Source: Paraburkholderia caballeronis (GTDB lineage: Bacteria > Pseudomonadota > Gammaproteobacteria > Burkholderiales > Burkholderiaceae). Taken from it: DNA of 64,000 nt. Positions within the stretch are counted from its first letter, which is position 1. Each line of letters starts with the position of its first letter. The stretch is from contig NZ_FNSR01000002.1 of the NCBI RefSeq assembly GCF_900104845.1, positions 1,116,001-1,180,000 of the forward strand. The letters are read 5' to 3'. Below, in pieces: positions 8,423 through 17,964 of this stretch. Below the pieces are notes generated by a model. It made no database searches. It worked only from the letters and a program-made list of their open reading frames with translations, and was not told the origin of the DNA. Made by a program: the position numbers and the translations under genes.

Positions 8423-10744
8423 ATGATCCGGACCATCACCGATCGCTTCCCGATGCGCGCGCTGCTCGTCAGCAACGAACTGGCCGACGACACGTCGGCG
8501 GGCCGTGCCGCGCGCGTGCTTGCGGAAGACCTCGCCGAACGCCGGATCGACGTGATCCGCTCTAACTCCGCCGACGACGCGCGCGCCGTGCTCGGCGCGG
8601 ACGCGTCGATCCAGTGCGTGCTGCTCGACTGGGACCTGCACGACGATCCCGAGCATGCGGGTGCGCTCGCGGTGCTGGACGAGGCCCGCGCGCGCAGCGC
8701 GACGCTGCCGGTGTTCCTGCTCGCGAACCGCCACGCGGCGTCGTCGGTCCCGGCCGACGCGATGGAAAAGGCCGACGACTTCATCTGGCTGTACGACGAT
8801 TCGCCGGACTTCATCGGCGGCCGGATTGCCGCCGCGATCGGCCGCTATCGCGAGCACGTGCTGCCGCCGATGTTCCGCGCGCTCGTCGAGTTCTCGCAGG
8901 TGTACGAATATTCGTGGCACACGCCCGGCCACACGGGCGGCACCGCGTTCCTGAAGTCGCCGGTCGGCCGCGCGTTCTTCAGCTTCTTCGGCGAGGAGCT
9001 GTTCCGCTCGGACCTGTCGATCTCGGTCGGCGAACTCGGTTCGCTGCTCGACCATTCCGGGCCGATCGGCGAAGGCGAGCGTTACGCGGCGCGCGTGTTC
9101 GGCGCGCATCGGACCTACTACGTGACGAACGGCTCGTCCACGTCGAACCGCGTGATCCTGATGGCGAGCGTCACGCGCGACCAGATCGCGCTGTGCGACC
9201 GCAACTGCCACAAGTCGGTCGAGCACGCGATGACGCTGTCCGGCGCGATCCCGACCTACCTGCTGCCGACCCGCAACCGCTACGGGATCATCGGCCCGAT
9301 TCCGCCGTCGCGGCTGACGCCGGCCGCGCTGAAGGACGCCATCGCGTCGAACCCGCTCGTGCGCGACGGCATCGACCCGACGCCGGTGCACGCGATCATC
9401 ACGAACTCGACCTACGACGGCCTCTGTTATGACGTCGCGCGCGTCGAGGCGCTGCTCGGCCAGAGCGTGGACCGGCTGCACTTCGACGAGGCGTGGTACG
9501 GCTACGCGCGCTTCAATCCGCTGTACGAGCGCCGCTTTGCGATGCACGGCGAGCCGAAGGACCACGACGCGTCGCGGCCCACCGTGTTCTCGACGCAGTC
9601 GACGCACAAGCTGCTCGCCGCGCTGTCGCAGGCGTCGATGATCCACGTGCGCGACGGCCGCCGGCCGATCGAGCATGCGCGCTTCAACGAGGCGTTCATG
9701 ATGCACGCGTCCACCTCGCCGCAATACGCGATCATCGCGTCGAACGACGTGAGCGCCGCGATGATGGACGGCCCCGGCGGCCGCGCGCTGACGTCGGAGT
9801 CGATCCACGAGGCCATCGCGTTCCGCCAGATGATGTCGCGCCTGAACGCGGAGTTCGCGGCGCGCGGCGAATGGTTCTTCAACGCGTGGCAGCCGCCGGT
9901 GGTGCAGGAAGCGACCGGCCCTGTGCCGTTCCATCTCGCGGACCCGCAGCGCCTCGCGACCGACCCGTCGTGCTGGACGCTGAACGCCGGCGACGCGTGG
10001 CACGGCTTCGACGGTCTCGACGCGGACTACTGCATGCTGGACCCGATCAAGGTGTCGATCGTCACGCCCGGCGTCGAGCAAAGCGGCGAACTGGCCGCGA
10101 CCGGCATCCCGGCCTGCATCGTCACGAGCTACCTGGACCAGCGCGGGATCGTCGTCGAAAAGACCACCGACTTCACGATCCTGTTCCTGTTCTCGATGGG
10201 CGTGACGAAGGGCAAGTGGGGCACGCTCGCGAACGCGCTGCTCGACTTCCGCCGCGACTACGACAACAACGCGCCGCTCGAACAGGTGCTGCCGTCGCTC
10301 GCGCGCGCGTATCCGGCGCGTTACGGCAGTCTCGGCCTGAAGGATCTCGCGGCCGCGATGTTCGACACGATGCGCGCGCTGCGCTCGACCGACCGGCTCG
10401 CGCACGCGTTCTCGATGCTGCCGTCGCCGGACCTGAGCCCGGTGCAGGCCTACGAAAGACTCGTGAAGGGCAACGTCGAGACGGTCACGCTCGACGGCCT
10501 CGCCAACCGCACCGTCGCGACCGGCGTCGTTCCGTATCCGCCCGGCATTCCGCTGCTGATGCCCGGCGAGAACGCGGGCCCGGCCGACGGCCCGGTGCTC
10601 GCTTACCTGAAGGCGCTCGAAACGTTCGACCACGCGTTCCCCGGTTTCACGCACGACATCCACGGCGTCGAAGTGGACGACGGCGCGTACCGCGTGAACG
10701 TCGTCGCACGGCCGCAGCCCGAGCCGCCCGCGTCGAACCGATAA
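8423..10744 (+). CDS. adiA: Arginine decarboxylase, AdiA type
   Basis: A 773-residue fold-type I PLP decarboxylase with the N-terminal receiver-like wing domain of the inducible Orn/Lys/Arg decarboxylases (about residues 1-140). The core reads SWHTPGHTGGTAFLKSPVG, TNGSSTSNR and LHFDEAWYGYARFNP, and the PLP lysine is K396 in STHKLLAALSQAS. These segments track E. coli AdiA more closely than LdcC or SpeC, so arginine to agmatine is the likely reaction. ATG 8423 has GGAAGGAG upstream; a longer frame from 8318 lacks one. The antiporter gene follows 70 bp later. Confidence 0.85.
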   Translation: MIRTITDRFPMRALLVSNELADDTSAGRAARVLAEDLAERRIDVIRSNSADDARAVLGADASIQCVLLDWDLHDDPEHAGALAVLDEARARSATLPVFLLANRHAASSVPADAMEKADDFIWLYDDSPDFIGGRIAAAIGRYREHVLPPMFRALVEFSQVYEYSWHTPGHTGGTAFLKSPVGRAFFSFFGEELFRSDLSISVGELGSLLDHSGPIGEGERYAARVFGAHRTYYVTNGSSTSNRVILMASVTRDQIALCDRNCHKSVEHAMTLSGAIPTYLLPTRNRYGIIGPIPPSRLTPAALKDAIASNPLVRDGIDPTPVHAIITNSTYDGLCYDVARVEALLGQSVDRLHFDEAWYGYARFNPLYERRFAMHGEPKDHDASRPTVFSTQSTHKLLAALSQASMIHVRDGRRPIEHARFNEAFMMHASTSPQYAIIASNDVSAAMMDGPGGRALTSESIHEAIAFRQMMSRLNAEFAARGEWFFNAWQPPVVQEATGPVPFHLADPQRLATDPSCWTLNAGDAWHGFDGLDADYCMLDPIKVSIVTPGVEQSGELAATGIPACIVTSYLDQRGIVVEKTTDFTILFLFSMGVTKGKWGTLANALLDFRRDYDNNAPLEQVLPSLARAYPARYGSLGLKDLAAAMFDTMRALRSTDRLAHAFSMLPSPDLSPVQAYERLVKGNVETVTLDGLANRTVATGVVPYPPGIPLLMPGENAGPADGPVLAYLKALETFDHAFPGFTHDIHGVEVDDGAYRVNVVARPQPEPPASNR

Positions 10745-10814
10745 ACCCGCAAGCCCCGCGACCGCTCCGGCCATCGACCCGATGCCGCCGGTCCCACCCA
10801 CCCGGAGAACTGCA

Positions 10815-12320
10815 ATGAGTCAACCTACAGCAGAGAAGCCCGCCGTGTCCGGCACGCCGCCGGTCCCCGCGAAACCCACGGCGTCGGGCGGCGGGCCGGA
10901 TACCCGCAAGCTCGGCCTGCTGCTGCTGAGCGGCATCGTCGTCGGCTCGATGATCGGCGGCGGCGCGTTCAACCTGCCGCAGAACATGGCCGCGGGCGCG
11001 GGCCTCGGCGCGATCGCGATCGCGTGGGTCGTCACGCTGGTCGGCATGTTCTTCCTGTCGAACTCGTTCCGCACGCTCGCGGACCAGCGCCCCGACCTCA
11101 CCGCCGGCATCTATTCGTATGCGCGCGAAGGCTTCGGCAAGTTCGCCGGCTTCGAGATGGCGTGGGGCTACTGGCTCAGTTCCGCGTTCGGCAACGTCGC
11201 GTTCGCGGTACTCATCATGCAGACGCTCGGCTACTTCTTTCCGTCGCTCGACGGCAAGAACTGGCAGTCGATCGTCGGCGGCTCGCTGCTGATCTGGGCG
11301 ATGCACTTCATGGTGCTGTCCGGCGTGAAGCGGACCGCGATCCTGAACACGATGGCGAGCGTCGTGAACATCATCACGCTGTCGGTCGCGATCGTCGTGA
11401 TCGCGCTGTTCTTCCAGAAGGGGCATTTCTCGTTCGACGTGTGGGGCCAGCAGCAGCACCTCGGCAGCACGCTCGCGCAGGTCAAGAGCACGATGCTCGT
11501 CACGCTGTGGGTGTTCATCGGCATCGAGGGGGCGGTCGTCGTGTCGGACCGCGCGCGCAACCAGCACCAGGTCGGCACCGCGACGTTCATCGGCCTCGCG
11601 GTCTGCACGACGCTGTATTTCCTGCTGTCCGCGCTGCCGTTCGGCGTGATGTCGCAGCACCAGCTCGCCGGCCTGCAGAACCCGTCGTCCGCGTACGTGC
11701 TTCAGCAACTCGTCGGCCACTGGGGCGCGATCTTCGTCGTCGTCGCGCTGCTGTTCTCGGTGCTGAGCTGCTGGCTCGCGTGGACCGTGCTGGTCGCGGA
11801 ACTGCCGTACGCGGCCGCGAAGGACAACATCTTCCCGCGCGTGCTGTCGCATGAAAACCGCCACCACGCGGCCGCGCCGTCGCTGTGGCTGTCGAGCGCG
11901 GTGATGCAGGTGATGATGTTCGTCGTGCTGTTCGCGCACGACGCATGGATCTGGCTCATCAGCGTCGCCGGCGTGATGATCCTGCCGCCGTATCTCGCGA
12001 GCACCGGCTTCCTGTGGCGGTGCGCGGTGCAGAAGAACTTCCAGGTCCACACGGGCGAAGGCAAGCGCGCGTCGCTGTGGACCGGCGTGCTCGGCACCGT
12101 CTATTCCGCGTGGCTGCTGTACGCGGCCGGCCCGACCTACCTGCTGATGTCCACGATCTTCTTCGTCGTCGGCATTCCGGTGTTCTGGTACGCGCAGCGC
12201 GAGAAGGACCCGCAGGGGCCGGTGTTCACGGGCCGCGAACGCGTCGCCGCGATCGTGCTGTTCGTCGTCGCCGTGATCGCGTTCGTGCTGTTCGCGAAGG
12301 GCGTCGTGTCGATCGGCTGA
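10815..12320 (+). CDS. Basic amino acid/polyamine antiporter (ArcD/AdiC-type APC permease)
   Basis: A 501-residue APC-superfamily permease with about 12-13 membrane segments. GLLLLSGIVVGSMIGGGAFNLP is the typical first helix, and GIEGAVVVSDRARNQ in the middle is characteristic of arginine/ornithine and lysine antiporters. Sitting between an arginine decarboxylase and an ornithine decarboxylase and upstream of arcABC, it probably exchanges arginine for ornithine, agmatine or putrescine. Direct evidence for which is lacking. CCGGAGAAC precedes ATG 10815. A proline/alanine-rich N-terminal tail of about 30 residues comes before the first helix. Confidence 0.85.
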   Translation: MSQPTAEKPAVSGTPPVPAKPTASGGGPDTRKLGLLLLSGIVVGSMIGGGAFNLPQNMAAGAGLGAIAIAWVVTLVGMFFLSNSFRTLADQRPDLTAGIYSYAREGFGKFAGFEMAWGYWLSSAFGNVAFAVLIMQTLGYFFPSLDGKNWQSIVGGSLLIWAMHFMVLSGVKRTAILNTMASVVNIITLSVAIVVIALFFQKGHFSFDVWGQQQHLGSTLAQVKSTMLVTLWVFIGIEGAVVVSDRARNQHQVGTATFIGLAVCTTLYFLLSALPFGVMSQHQLAGLQNPSSAYVLQQLVGHWGAIFVVVALLFSVLSCWLAWTVLVAELPYAAAKDNIFPRVLSHENRHHAAAPSLWLSSAVMQVMMFVVLFAHDAWIWLISVAGVMILPPYLASTGFLWRCAVQKNFQVHTGEGKRASLWTGVLGTVYSAWLLYAAGPTYLLMSTIFFVVGIPVFWYAQREKDPQGPVFTGRERVAAIVLFVVAVIAFVLFAKGVVSIG

Positions 12321-12346
12321 CGCGCCCGCCACTTCGAGGACCTGCC

Positions 12347-14716
12347 ATGTCATACGATCGTTTGTTCGACTTCCTGTTCTGCTGTGCGGCGCCGCAGCCG
12401 CAGAGCTTCCCGTCGTCGCGGCTGCGCGGCGTGATCGACGAACTCGGCCGGCTCGGCTACGGCGTCACGCTGATGGCGACCACCGCCGACGCCTGCTCCG
12501 CCGTGCGCGGCAATGCGACGATCGGCTGCATCGTCGTCGAATGGTCGCTCGCGGAGCCGGAAAACGAGGTGGAGACGTTCGTGCAGTTCGTGCGCGAACG
12601 CGGCCTCGACGTGCCGGTGTTCATCCTCGCGGAGCGCCACCGGCTCGACGAGATTCCGGTGCGCGTGCTGGGCCAGGTGACCGGCTACGTGTTCATCGAG
12701 GAGGACACGCCGGAGTTCGTCGCGCGCAATCTCGCGAGCCATCTGCGCGGTTACGCGGAGTCGCTGAAAACGCCGTTCTTCGGCGCGATGGTCGATTACG
12801 CGGACGAGGCGAACCAGATGTGGACCTGCCCCGGCCACAACGGCGGCGTGTTCTACCAGAAGAGCCCGGTCGGCCGCGCGTTCGTCAAGCATCTCGGCGA
12901 GGCGGTGTTCCGCAACGACCTCGACAACTCGGTGGTCGGCCTGGGCGATCTGCTGGTGCACGAAGGGCCGGCGCTCGCCGCGCAGAAGGCGGCCGCGCGG
13001 ATCTTCGGCGCGGAGCGGACCTACTTCGTGCTGAACGGCACGTCCACGTCGAACAAGATTGCGTTGACCGCGCTCGTCGCGCCGGGCGACCTCGTGCTGT
13101 TCGACCGCAACAACCACAAGGCCGCGCATCACGGCGCGCTGCTGCTCGGCGGCGGCATTCCGGTCTATCTGCCGACCACGCGCAACGCGCACGGGCTGAT
13201 CGGCCCGATCGACTTCGCGGCGCTCGACGAAACGCGGATTCGCGAAGCGATCCGCCGCCATCCGCTCGTGAAGGACCCGGACGCATGGCGCAGGGAAAAG
13301 CCGTTCCGCGTCGCGGTGATCGAGCAATGCACGTACGACGGCACGATCTACAGCGCGCAGACGCTGGTCGAAAAACTCGGCCCGCTGTGCGAGTACATCC
13401 TGTTCGACGAGGCGTGGGCCGGATTCATGAAGTTCCATCCGCTGTTTCGCGGGCGCTTCGCGATGGGCGTCGCAGGGCTCGACGCGAACGCGCCGGGGAT
13501 CATCGCGACGCAGTCCACGCACAAGCAGCTAGCCGGTTTCTCGCAGGCGTCGCAGATCCACGTGAAGGATTCTCACCTCGACGGCCAGCGCCGCCAGGTC
13601 AGCCACCGGCGCTTCAACGAGATGTTCATGCAGCACTCGTCGACGTCGCCGTTCTATCCGCTGTTCGCGTCGCTCGACGTCGGCGCGCAGATGATGCGCG
13701 GCCGCTCCGGCGAGGTGCTGTGGGACGACACGATCCGGCTCGGCATCGAACTGCGCAAGAAGATCCGCGCGCTGCGCGACGAATACGAAGCGGCGGAAAC
13801 CGACCCGGCGCGGCGCTGGTTCTTCGATCCGTTCGTGCCGGCGGTGGTGCCGGCGGCTGCGTCGCCCACGTCGTCCGGATCGGGCCGCTCGACGGTGCTG
13901 CAACGCTGGGAGGACGTGCCGACCGAAGCACTGGCGTCGGACGCGCGCTACTGGGAACTCGCGCCCGATGAAGCGTGGCACGGCTTCGGCGCGCTCGCGC
14001 CCGGCTACGCGATGACCGACCCGAACAAGCTGACGCTGCTGACGCCGGGTTTCGACCGCGCGAGCGGCCGTTACGCGGACCACGGCATTCCGGCGTCGGT
14101 GCTCGCGCAATTCCTGCGCGAGCGGCGCATCGTGCCGGAAAAGAACGACCTGAACAGCATCCTGTTCCTGCTGACGCCGGGGCTCGAATCGTCGAAAGCC
14201 GGCACGCTGCTGTCCGCGCTGGTGCGCTTCAAGCAGTTGCACGACGACAACGCGCCGCTCGACGAAGTGATTCCGTCGTTCGTCGCCGCGCATCGCGAGC
14301 GGTATGTGGGCATCGGCCTGCGCGACCTGTGCGCGCAGATGCACGCGTTCTACCGCGAATGCGACGTGAGCCGGCTGCAACGCGAGCAGTTCGGCGCGGA
14401 CCATTTCCCCGAGCCCGCGATGCCGCCGCAGGAAGCGATGCACGCGCTGGTGCGCAACGACGTCGAGCTGCTGCCGATCGACCAGATCGAAGGCCGCATC
14501 GCGGCGACGCTCGCGCTCGTTTATCCGCCGGGGATCGGCGTCGTCGTGCCGGGCGAACGTTACGACGAACGCGCGAAACCAATGCTCGACTATTTCCGGA
14601 TGTTCGAGGAAGCCGGCAACCGGTTTCCGGGTTTCGAGAACGAGATCCAGGGCATCTACCGCAAGACCGGAAGCGACGGCCGCACGCGGCTCTACACCTA
14701 CGTCGTGACCGGATAA
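12347..14716 (+). CDS. Ornithine decarboxylase-like PLP enzyme (biodegradative type)
   Basis: A 789-residue Orn/Lys/Arg decarboxylase paralogous to the gene at 8423. It has the N-terminal wing domain, MWTCPGHNGGVFYQKSPVG, LNGTSTSNK, YILFDEAWAGF and the PLP lysine K393 in STHKQLAGFSQAS. Segments such as FRNDLDNSVVGLGDLLVHEG differ from AdiA and suggest ornithine as substrate. A Ser/Ala/Pro-rich insertion lies near residues 500-525. Together with arcABC upstream products it would link ornithine to putrescine. Arginine or lysine as substrate cannot be excluded from sequence alone. Confidence 0.78.
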   Translation: MSYDRLFDFLFCCAAPQPQSFPSSRLRGVIDELGRLGYGVTLMATTADACSAVRGNATIGCIVVEWSLAEPENEVETFVQFVRERGLDVPVFILAERHRLDEIPVRVLGQVTGYVFIEEDTPEFVARNLASHLRGYAESLKTPFFGAMVDYADEANQMWTCPGHNGGVFYQKSPVGRAFVKHLGEAVFRNDLDNSVVGLGDLLVHEGPALAAQKAAARIFGAERTYFVLNGTSTSNKIALTALVAPGDLVLFDRNNHKAAHHGALLLGGGIPVYLPTTRNAHGLIGPIDFAALDETRIREAIRRHPLVKDPDAWRREKPFRVAVIEQCTYDGTIYSAQTLVEKLGPLCEYILFDEAWAGFMKFHPLFRGRFAMGVAGLDANAPGIIATQSTHKQLAGFSQASQIHVKDSHLDGQRRQVSHRRFNEMFMQHSSTSPFYPLFASLDVGAQMMRGRSGEVLWDDTIRLGIELRKKIRALRDEYEAAETDPARRWFFDPFVPAVVPAAASPTSSGSGRSTVLQRWEDVPTEALASDARYWELAPDEAWHGFGALAPGYAMTDPNKLTLLTPGFDRASGRYADHGIPASVLAQFLRERRIVPEKNDLNSILFLLTPGLESSKAGTLLSALVRFKQLHDDNAPLDEVIPSFVAAHRERYVGIGLRDLCAQMHAFYRECDVSRLQREQFGADHFPEPAMPPQEAMHALVRNDVELLPIDQIEGRIAATLALVYPPGIGVVVPGERYDERAKPMLDYFRMFEEAGNRFPGFENEIQGIYRKTGSDGRTRLYTYVVTG

Positions 14717-14737
14717 CCCTTTTCAGGAGAAACCGCG

Positions 14738-15961
14738 ATGACTTTCGGCGTTCATTCGGAAGCCGGCAAACTGCGCACCGTGATGGTGTGCTCGCCGGGA
14801 CTCGCGCACCGGCGGCTCACGCCCGCGAACTGCGGCACCCTGCTGTTCGACGACGTGATCTGGGTCGACAAGGCGATCGAGGATCATCACACGTTCATGC
14901 AGGTGCTGCGCCAGCAGGGCGTCGAAGTGCTCGAATTCCAGCACCTGCTCGCGGAAGTGTGCCTCGACGCGAACGCGCGCGACTGGATTCTCGACCGCCG
15001 CGTCACCGAGGAGGAAGTCGGCACCGGCATGCTGCGCGAACTGCGGCTGTGGCTCGAAGACATGCCCGCGCAGCAGTTGTCCGAGGCGCTGATCGGCGGC
15101 ATCGCGAAGTCGGAACTGCCGTTCGACGCGCGCGGGCTGTTCGGCGGTTATCTGGAGCGCTCGGACTTCGTGATCCCGCCGCTCGTGAACCTGATCTTCC
15201 AGCGCGATCCGAGCGCGTGGGTCTACGGCGGCGTCACGCTGCATCCGATGTTCTGGCCCGCGCGCCGCAAGGAAACGCTGCTGCTCGCGGCCGTCTACGC
15301 GTTCCATCCGCGCTTCGCGGACAAGGTCCGCACGTGGTGGGGCAACCCGGACGAGGACCATGGCGCGCAGACGCTCGAAGGCGGCGACGTGATGGCGATC
15401 GGCAACGGCGTCGTGCTGATCGGGATGGGCGAACGCTCCAGCCCGCAGGCCGTGACCCAGGTCGCGCGCGCGCTGTTCGCCGGCAACGGCGCGAAACGCG
15501 TGATCGCGTGCCAGTTCCCGAAGTCGCGCTCGGCGATGCATCTGGACACCGTGTTCTCGTTCCTCGACGTCGATTTCGTCAGCATCTACCCGGACGTCGC
15601 CGACGAGATCCGCTGCACGAGCCTGTACCCTGGCGACGAACTCGGGCAGATCCGCTACGAGCGCCACGAGGGCAAGTTTCTCGACGTGGTCGCGAACGCG
15701 CTCGGCGTCGGCTCGCTGCGCGTGCTGACGACGGGCGGCGACCGCTACGAAAGCGAGCGCGAGCAGTGGGACGACGGCAACAACGTGCTCGCGCTCGACC
15801 GCCGCGTCGTGCTCGCGTACGACCGCAACACGTACACGAACCGCAAGATGCGCCAGGCCGGCGTCGACGTGATCGAGATTCCCGGCGGCGAACTCGGGCG
15901 CGGGCGCGGCGGCAGCCATTGCCTCAGTTGCCCGGTCGCGCGCGACCCGATCGCGATCTGA
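14738..15961 (+). CDS. arcA: Arginine deiminase
   Basis: A 407-residue guanidino-modifying enzyme that hydrolyses arginine to citrulline and ammonia. Catalytic elements are visible: LEGGDVM with the acidic residues, MHLDTVF with the histidine, and the nucleophile C395 in [13 protein letters not shown]. Length matches the ArcA family. TTTTCAGGAG precedes ATG 14738, and arcB follows 40 bp after the stop, giving the usual arcABC order. Confidence 0.95.
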   Translation: MTFGVHSEAGKLRTVMVCSPGLAHRRLTPANCGTLLFDDVIWVDKAIEDHHTFMQVLRQQGVEVLEFQHLLAEVCLDANARDWILDRRVTEEEVGTGMLRELRLWLEDMPAQQLSEALIGGIAKSELPFDARGLFGGYLERSDFVIPPLVNLIFQRDPSAWVYGGVTLHPMFWPARRKETLLLAAVYAFHPRFADKVRTWWGNPDEDHGAQTLEGGDVMAIGNGVVLIGMGERSSPQAVTQVARALFAGNGAKRVIACQFPKSRSAMHLDTVFSFLDVDFVSIYPDVADEIRCTSLYPGDELGQIRYERHEGKFLDVVANALGVGSLRVLTTGGDRYESEREQWDDGNNVLALDRRVVLAYDRNTYTNRKMRQAGVDVIEIPGGELGRGRGGSHCLSCPVARDPIAI

Positions 15962-16001
15962 GCCCGCGCGCCATCCGACGAACGAAGGAACGGAAACCAT
16001 C

Positions 16002-17003
16002 ATGTTCAACGTACACAATCGCAGCTATCTGACGCTGACCGACTACACGCCGCGCCAGATCCGCTACCTGCTCGACCTGTCGCGCGACCTGAAGCGCGCG
16101 CGCTACGCCGGCACCGAAGTGCCGCGCCTGACCGGCAAGAACATCGCGCTGATCTTCGAAAAAACCTCGACGCGCACGCGCTGCGCGTTCGAGGTCGCCG
16201 CGCACGACCAGGGCGCGCACGTCACGTACATCGACCCGACCGGCTCGCAGATCGGCCATAAGGAGTCGATGAAGGACACCGCGCGCGTGCTCGGCCGCAT
16301 GTACGACGCGATCGAGTATCGCGGCTACGGGCAGGAGATCGTCGAGGAACTCGCGAAGTATGCGGGCGTGCCGGTCTACAACGGGCTGACCGACGAGTTC
16401 CACCCGACGCAGATGCTCGCCGACGTGCTGACGATGGCCGAGCACAGCGACAAGCCGCTGCACGAGATCGCGTACTGCTACATCGGCGACGCGCGCAACA
16501 ACACCGGCAACTCGCTGCTGATCGTCGGCGCGAAGCTCGGCATGGACGTGCGGCTGTGCGCGCCGCGCAACCTGTGGCCGCACGACGAGCTGATCGAGCA
16601 ATGCCGCGCGACCGCCGCCAAGACCGGCGCGCGCCTCACGCTGACCGACAAGCCGGACGATGCCGTGAAGGGCGCGGACTTCGTGTACACGGACGTGTGG
16701 GTGTCGATGGGCGAGCCGCCGGAGAAGTGGGGCGAGCGGATCAACGCGCTGCTGCCGTACCAGGTGAACGCGGCGCTGCTCGCGAAGAGCGGCAATCCGC
16801 GCGTGAAGTTCATGCACTGCCTGCCCGCGTTCCACGATTCGCATACGGAGGTCGGCAAGCAGCTTGCGGAGCAGTACGGGCTCACGGACGGCGTCGAGGT
16901 GACCGACGAGGTGTTCGAGTCCGACGCATCGATCGTATTCGAGCAGGCGGAGAACCGGCTGCACACGATCAAGGCGGTGCTCGTCGCGACGCTCGCGGGC
17001 TAG
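16002..17003 (+). CDS. arcB: Catabolic ornithine carbamoyltransferase
   Basis: A 333-residue transcarbamylase. [13 protein letters not shown] binds carbamoyl phosphate, [12 protein letters not shown] lies between the domains, and MHCLPAFHD carries the ornithine-site cysteine. In the arginine deiminase pathway it works toward ornithine and carbamoyl phosphate from citrulline. Position between arcA and arcC supports the catabolic role over biosynthetic ArgF. arcC starts 10 bp after the stop, suggesting co-translation. Confidence 0.95.
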   Translation: MFNVHNRSYLTLTDYTPRQIRYLLDLSRDLKRARYAGTEVPRLTGKNIALIFEKTSTRTRCAFEVAAHDQGAHVTYIDPTGSQIGHKESMKDTARVLGRMYDAIEYRGYGQEIVEELAKYAGVPVYNGLTDEFHPTQMLADVLTMAEHSDKPLHEIAYCYIGDARNNTGNSLLIVGAKLGMDVRLCAPRNLWPHDELIEQCRATAAKTGARLTLTDKPDDAVKGADFVYTDVWVSMGEPPEKWGERINALLPYQVNAALLAKSGNPRVKFMHCLPAFHDSHTEVGKQLAEQYGLTDGVEVTDEVFESDASIVFEQAENRLHTIKAVLVATLAG

Positions 17004-17013
17004 GAGAACGGTC

Positions 17014-17952
17014 ATGCGCATCGTGGTCGCTCTCGGCGGAAACGCCCTGCTCAGGCGCGGCGAGGCGGTGAGCCCCGGCGCGCAGTTGCGCAACGTGAAG
17101 CTCGCCGCCGCGCGGATCGCGGCGGTCGCGCAAGGCAACGAACTCGTGATCGTGCACGGCAACGGGCCGCAGGTCGGCCTGCTCGCGACGCTCGGCGGCA
17201 GCGCGCCGGCGTCCGGGCGTTTTCCGCTCGACGTGCTCGATGCGGAGACCGAAGGGATGATCGGCTACCTGATCGAACTGGAACTGCGCAACCGGTTGCC
17301 CGCATCACGGCCGGTCGCGACGCTCCTGACGATGGTCGAGGTCGATGCGAACGATCCCGCGTTCAAACGGCCCGACAAGCCGGTCGGGCCAATGCTCACG
17401 CAGAACGATGCGGCCAGCGCCGCGCAGGCGAACGGCTGGACCGTCGCGCAGGACGGCGACGGCTACCGCCGCGTGGTCGCGAGCCCGCGGCCGCTGCGCT
17501 TCCTCGAAATCGAGCCGGTGCGCGCGCTGCTCACGCAGCGCGCGGTCGTGATCTGCGCGGGCGGCGGCGGGATTCCGGTGACGGCCGACGCGGACGGCCA
17601 GCATCACGGGATCGAAGCGGTCGTCGACAAGGACCGCAGCGCCGCGCTGCTCGCGCACGAGGTCGGCGCGGACCTGTTCGTGATCGCGACCGACGTGGAC
17701 GGCGTGTATCTGGACTGGGGCAAGCCCGACGCGCGGCCGGTCCGACGCGCGCATCCGGACTCGCTCGCGGCGGTGCATTTCGCGGCGGGATCGATGGGGC
17801 CGAAGGTGGAAGCCGCTTGCGCCTTCGCGCGACAGTCGGGACAGCGCGCGGTGATCGGCTCGCTCGCGGATATCGACCGGCTGGTGACCGGCGAGGCCGG
17901 CACGTCGATCAGCGCGGCGAACAGCGGCGTCGCGCAAGGGGAGATGCGGTAG
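17014..17952 (+). CDS. arcC: Carbamate kinase
   Basis: A 312-residue amino-acid-kinase-fold enzyme. MRIVVALGGNALL, VIVHGNGPQVGLL and CAGGGGIPV are family signatures, and FAAGSMGPKVEAA lies near the C-terminus. It transfers phosphate from carbamoyl phosphate to ADP, the ATP-yielding step of the arginine deiminase route. It closes the arc operon and is convergent, with a gap of only 12 bp, with the MHS transporter on the other strand. Confidence 0.95.
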   Translation: MRIVVALGGNALLRRGEAVSPGAQLRNVKLAAARIAAVAQGNELVIVHGNGPQVGLLATLGGSAPASGRFPLDVLDAETEGMIGYLIELELRNRLPASRPVATLLTMVEVDANDPAFKRPDKPVGPMLTQNDAASAAQANGWTVAQDGDGYRRVVASPRPLRFLEIEPVRALLTQRAVVICAGGGGIPVTADADGQHHGIEAVVDKDRSAALLAHEVGADLFVIATDVDGVYLDWGKPDARPVRRAHPDSLAAVHFAAGSMGPKVEAACAFARQSGQRAVIGSLADIDRLVTGEAGTSISAANSGVAQGEMR

Positions 17953-17964
17953 CGGCGTCCGGCC

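Noticed and set aside
13550..13580. CTCACC within the ornithine decarboxylase gene
   Set aside because: The upstream tetramer is GTGA rather than CCYG, and the position is within conserved coding sequence.
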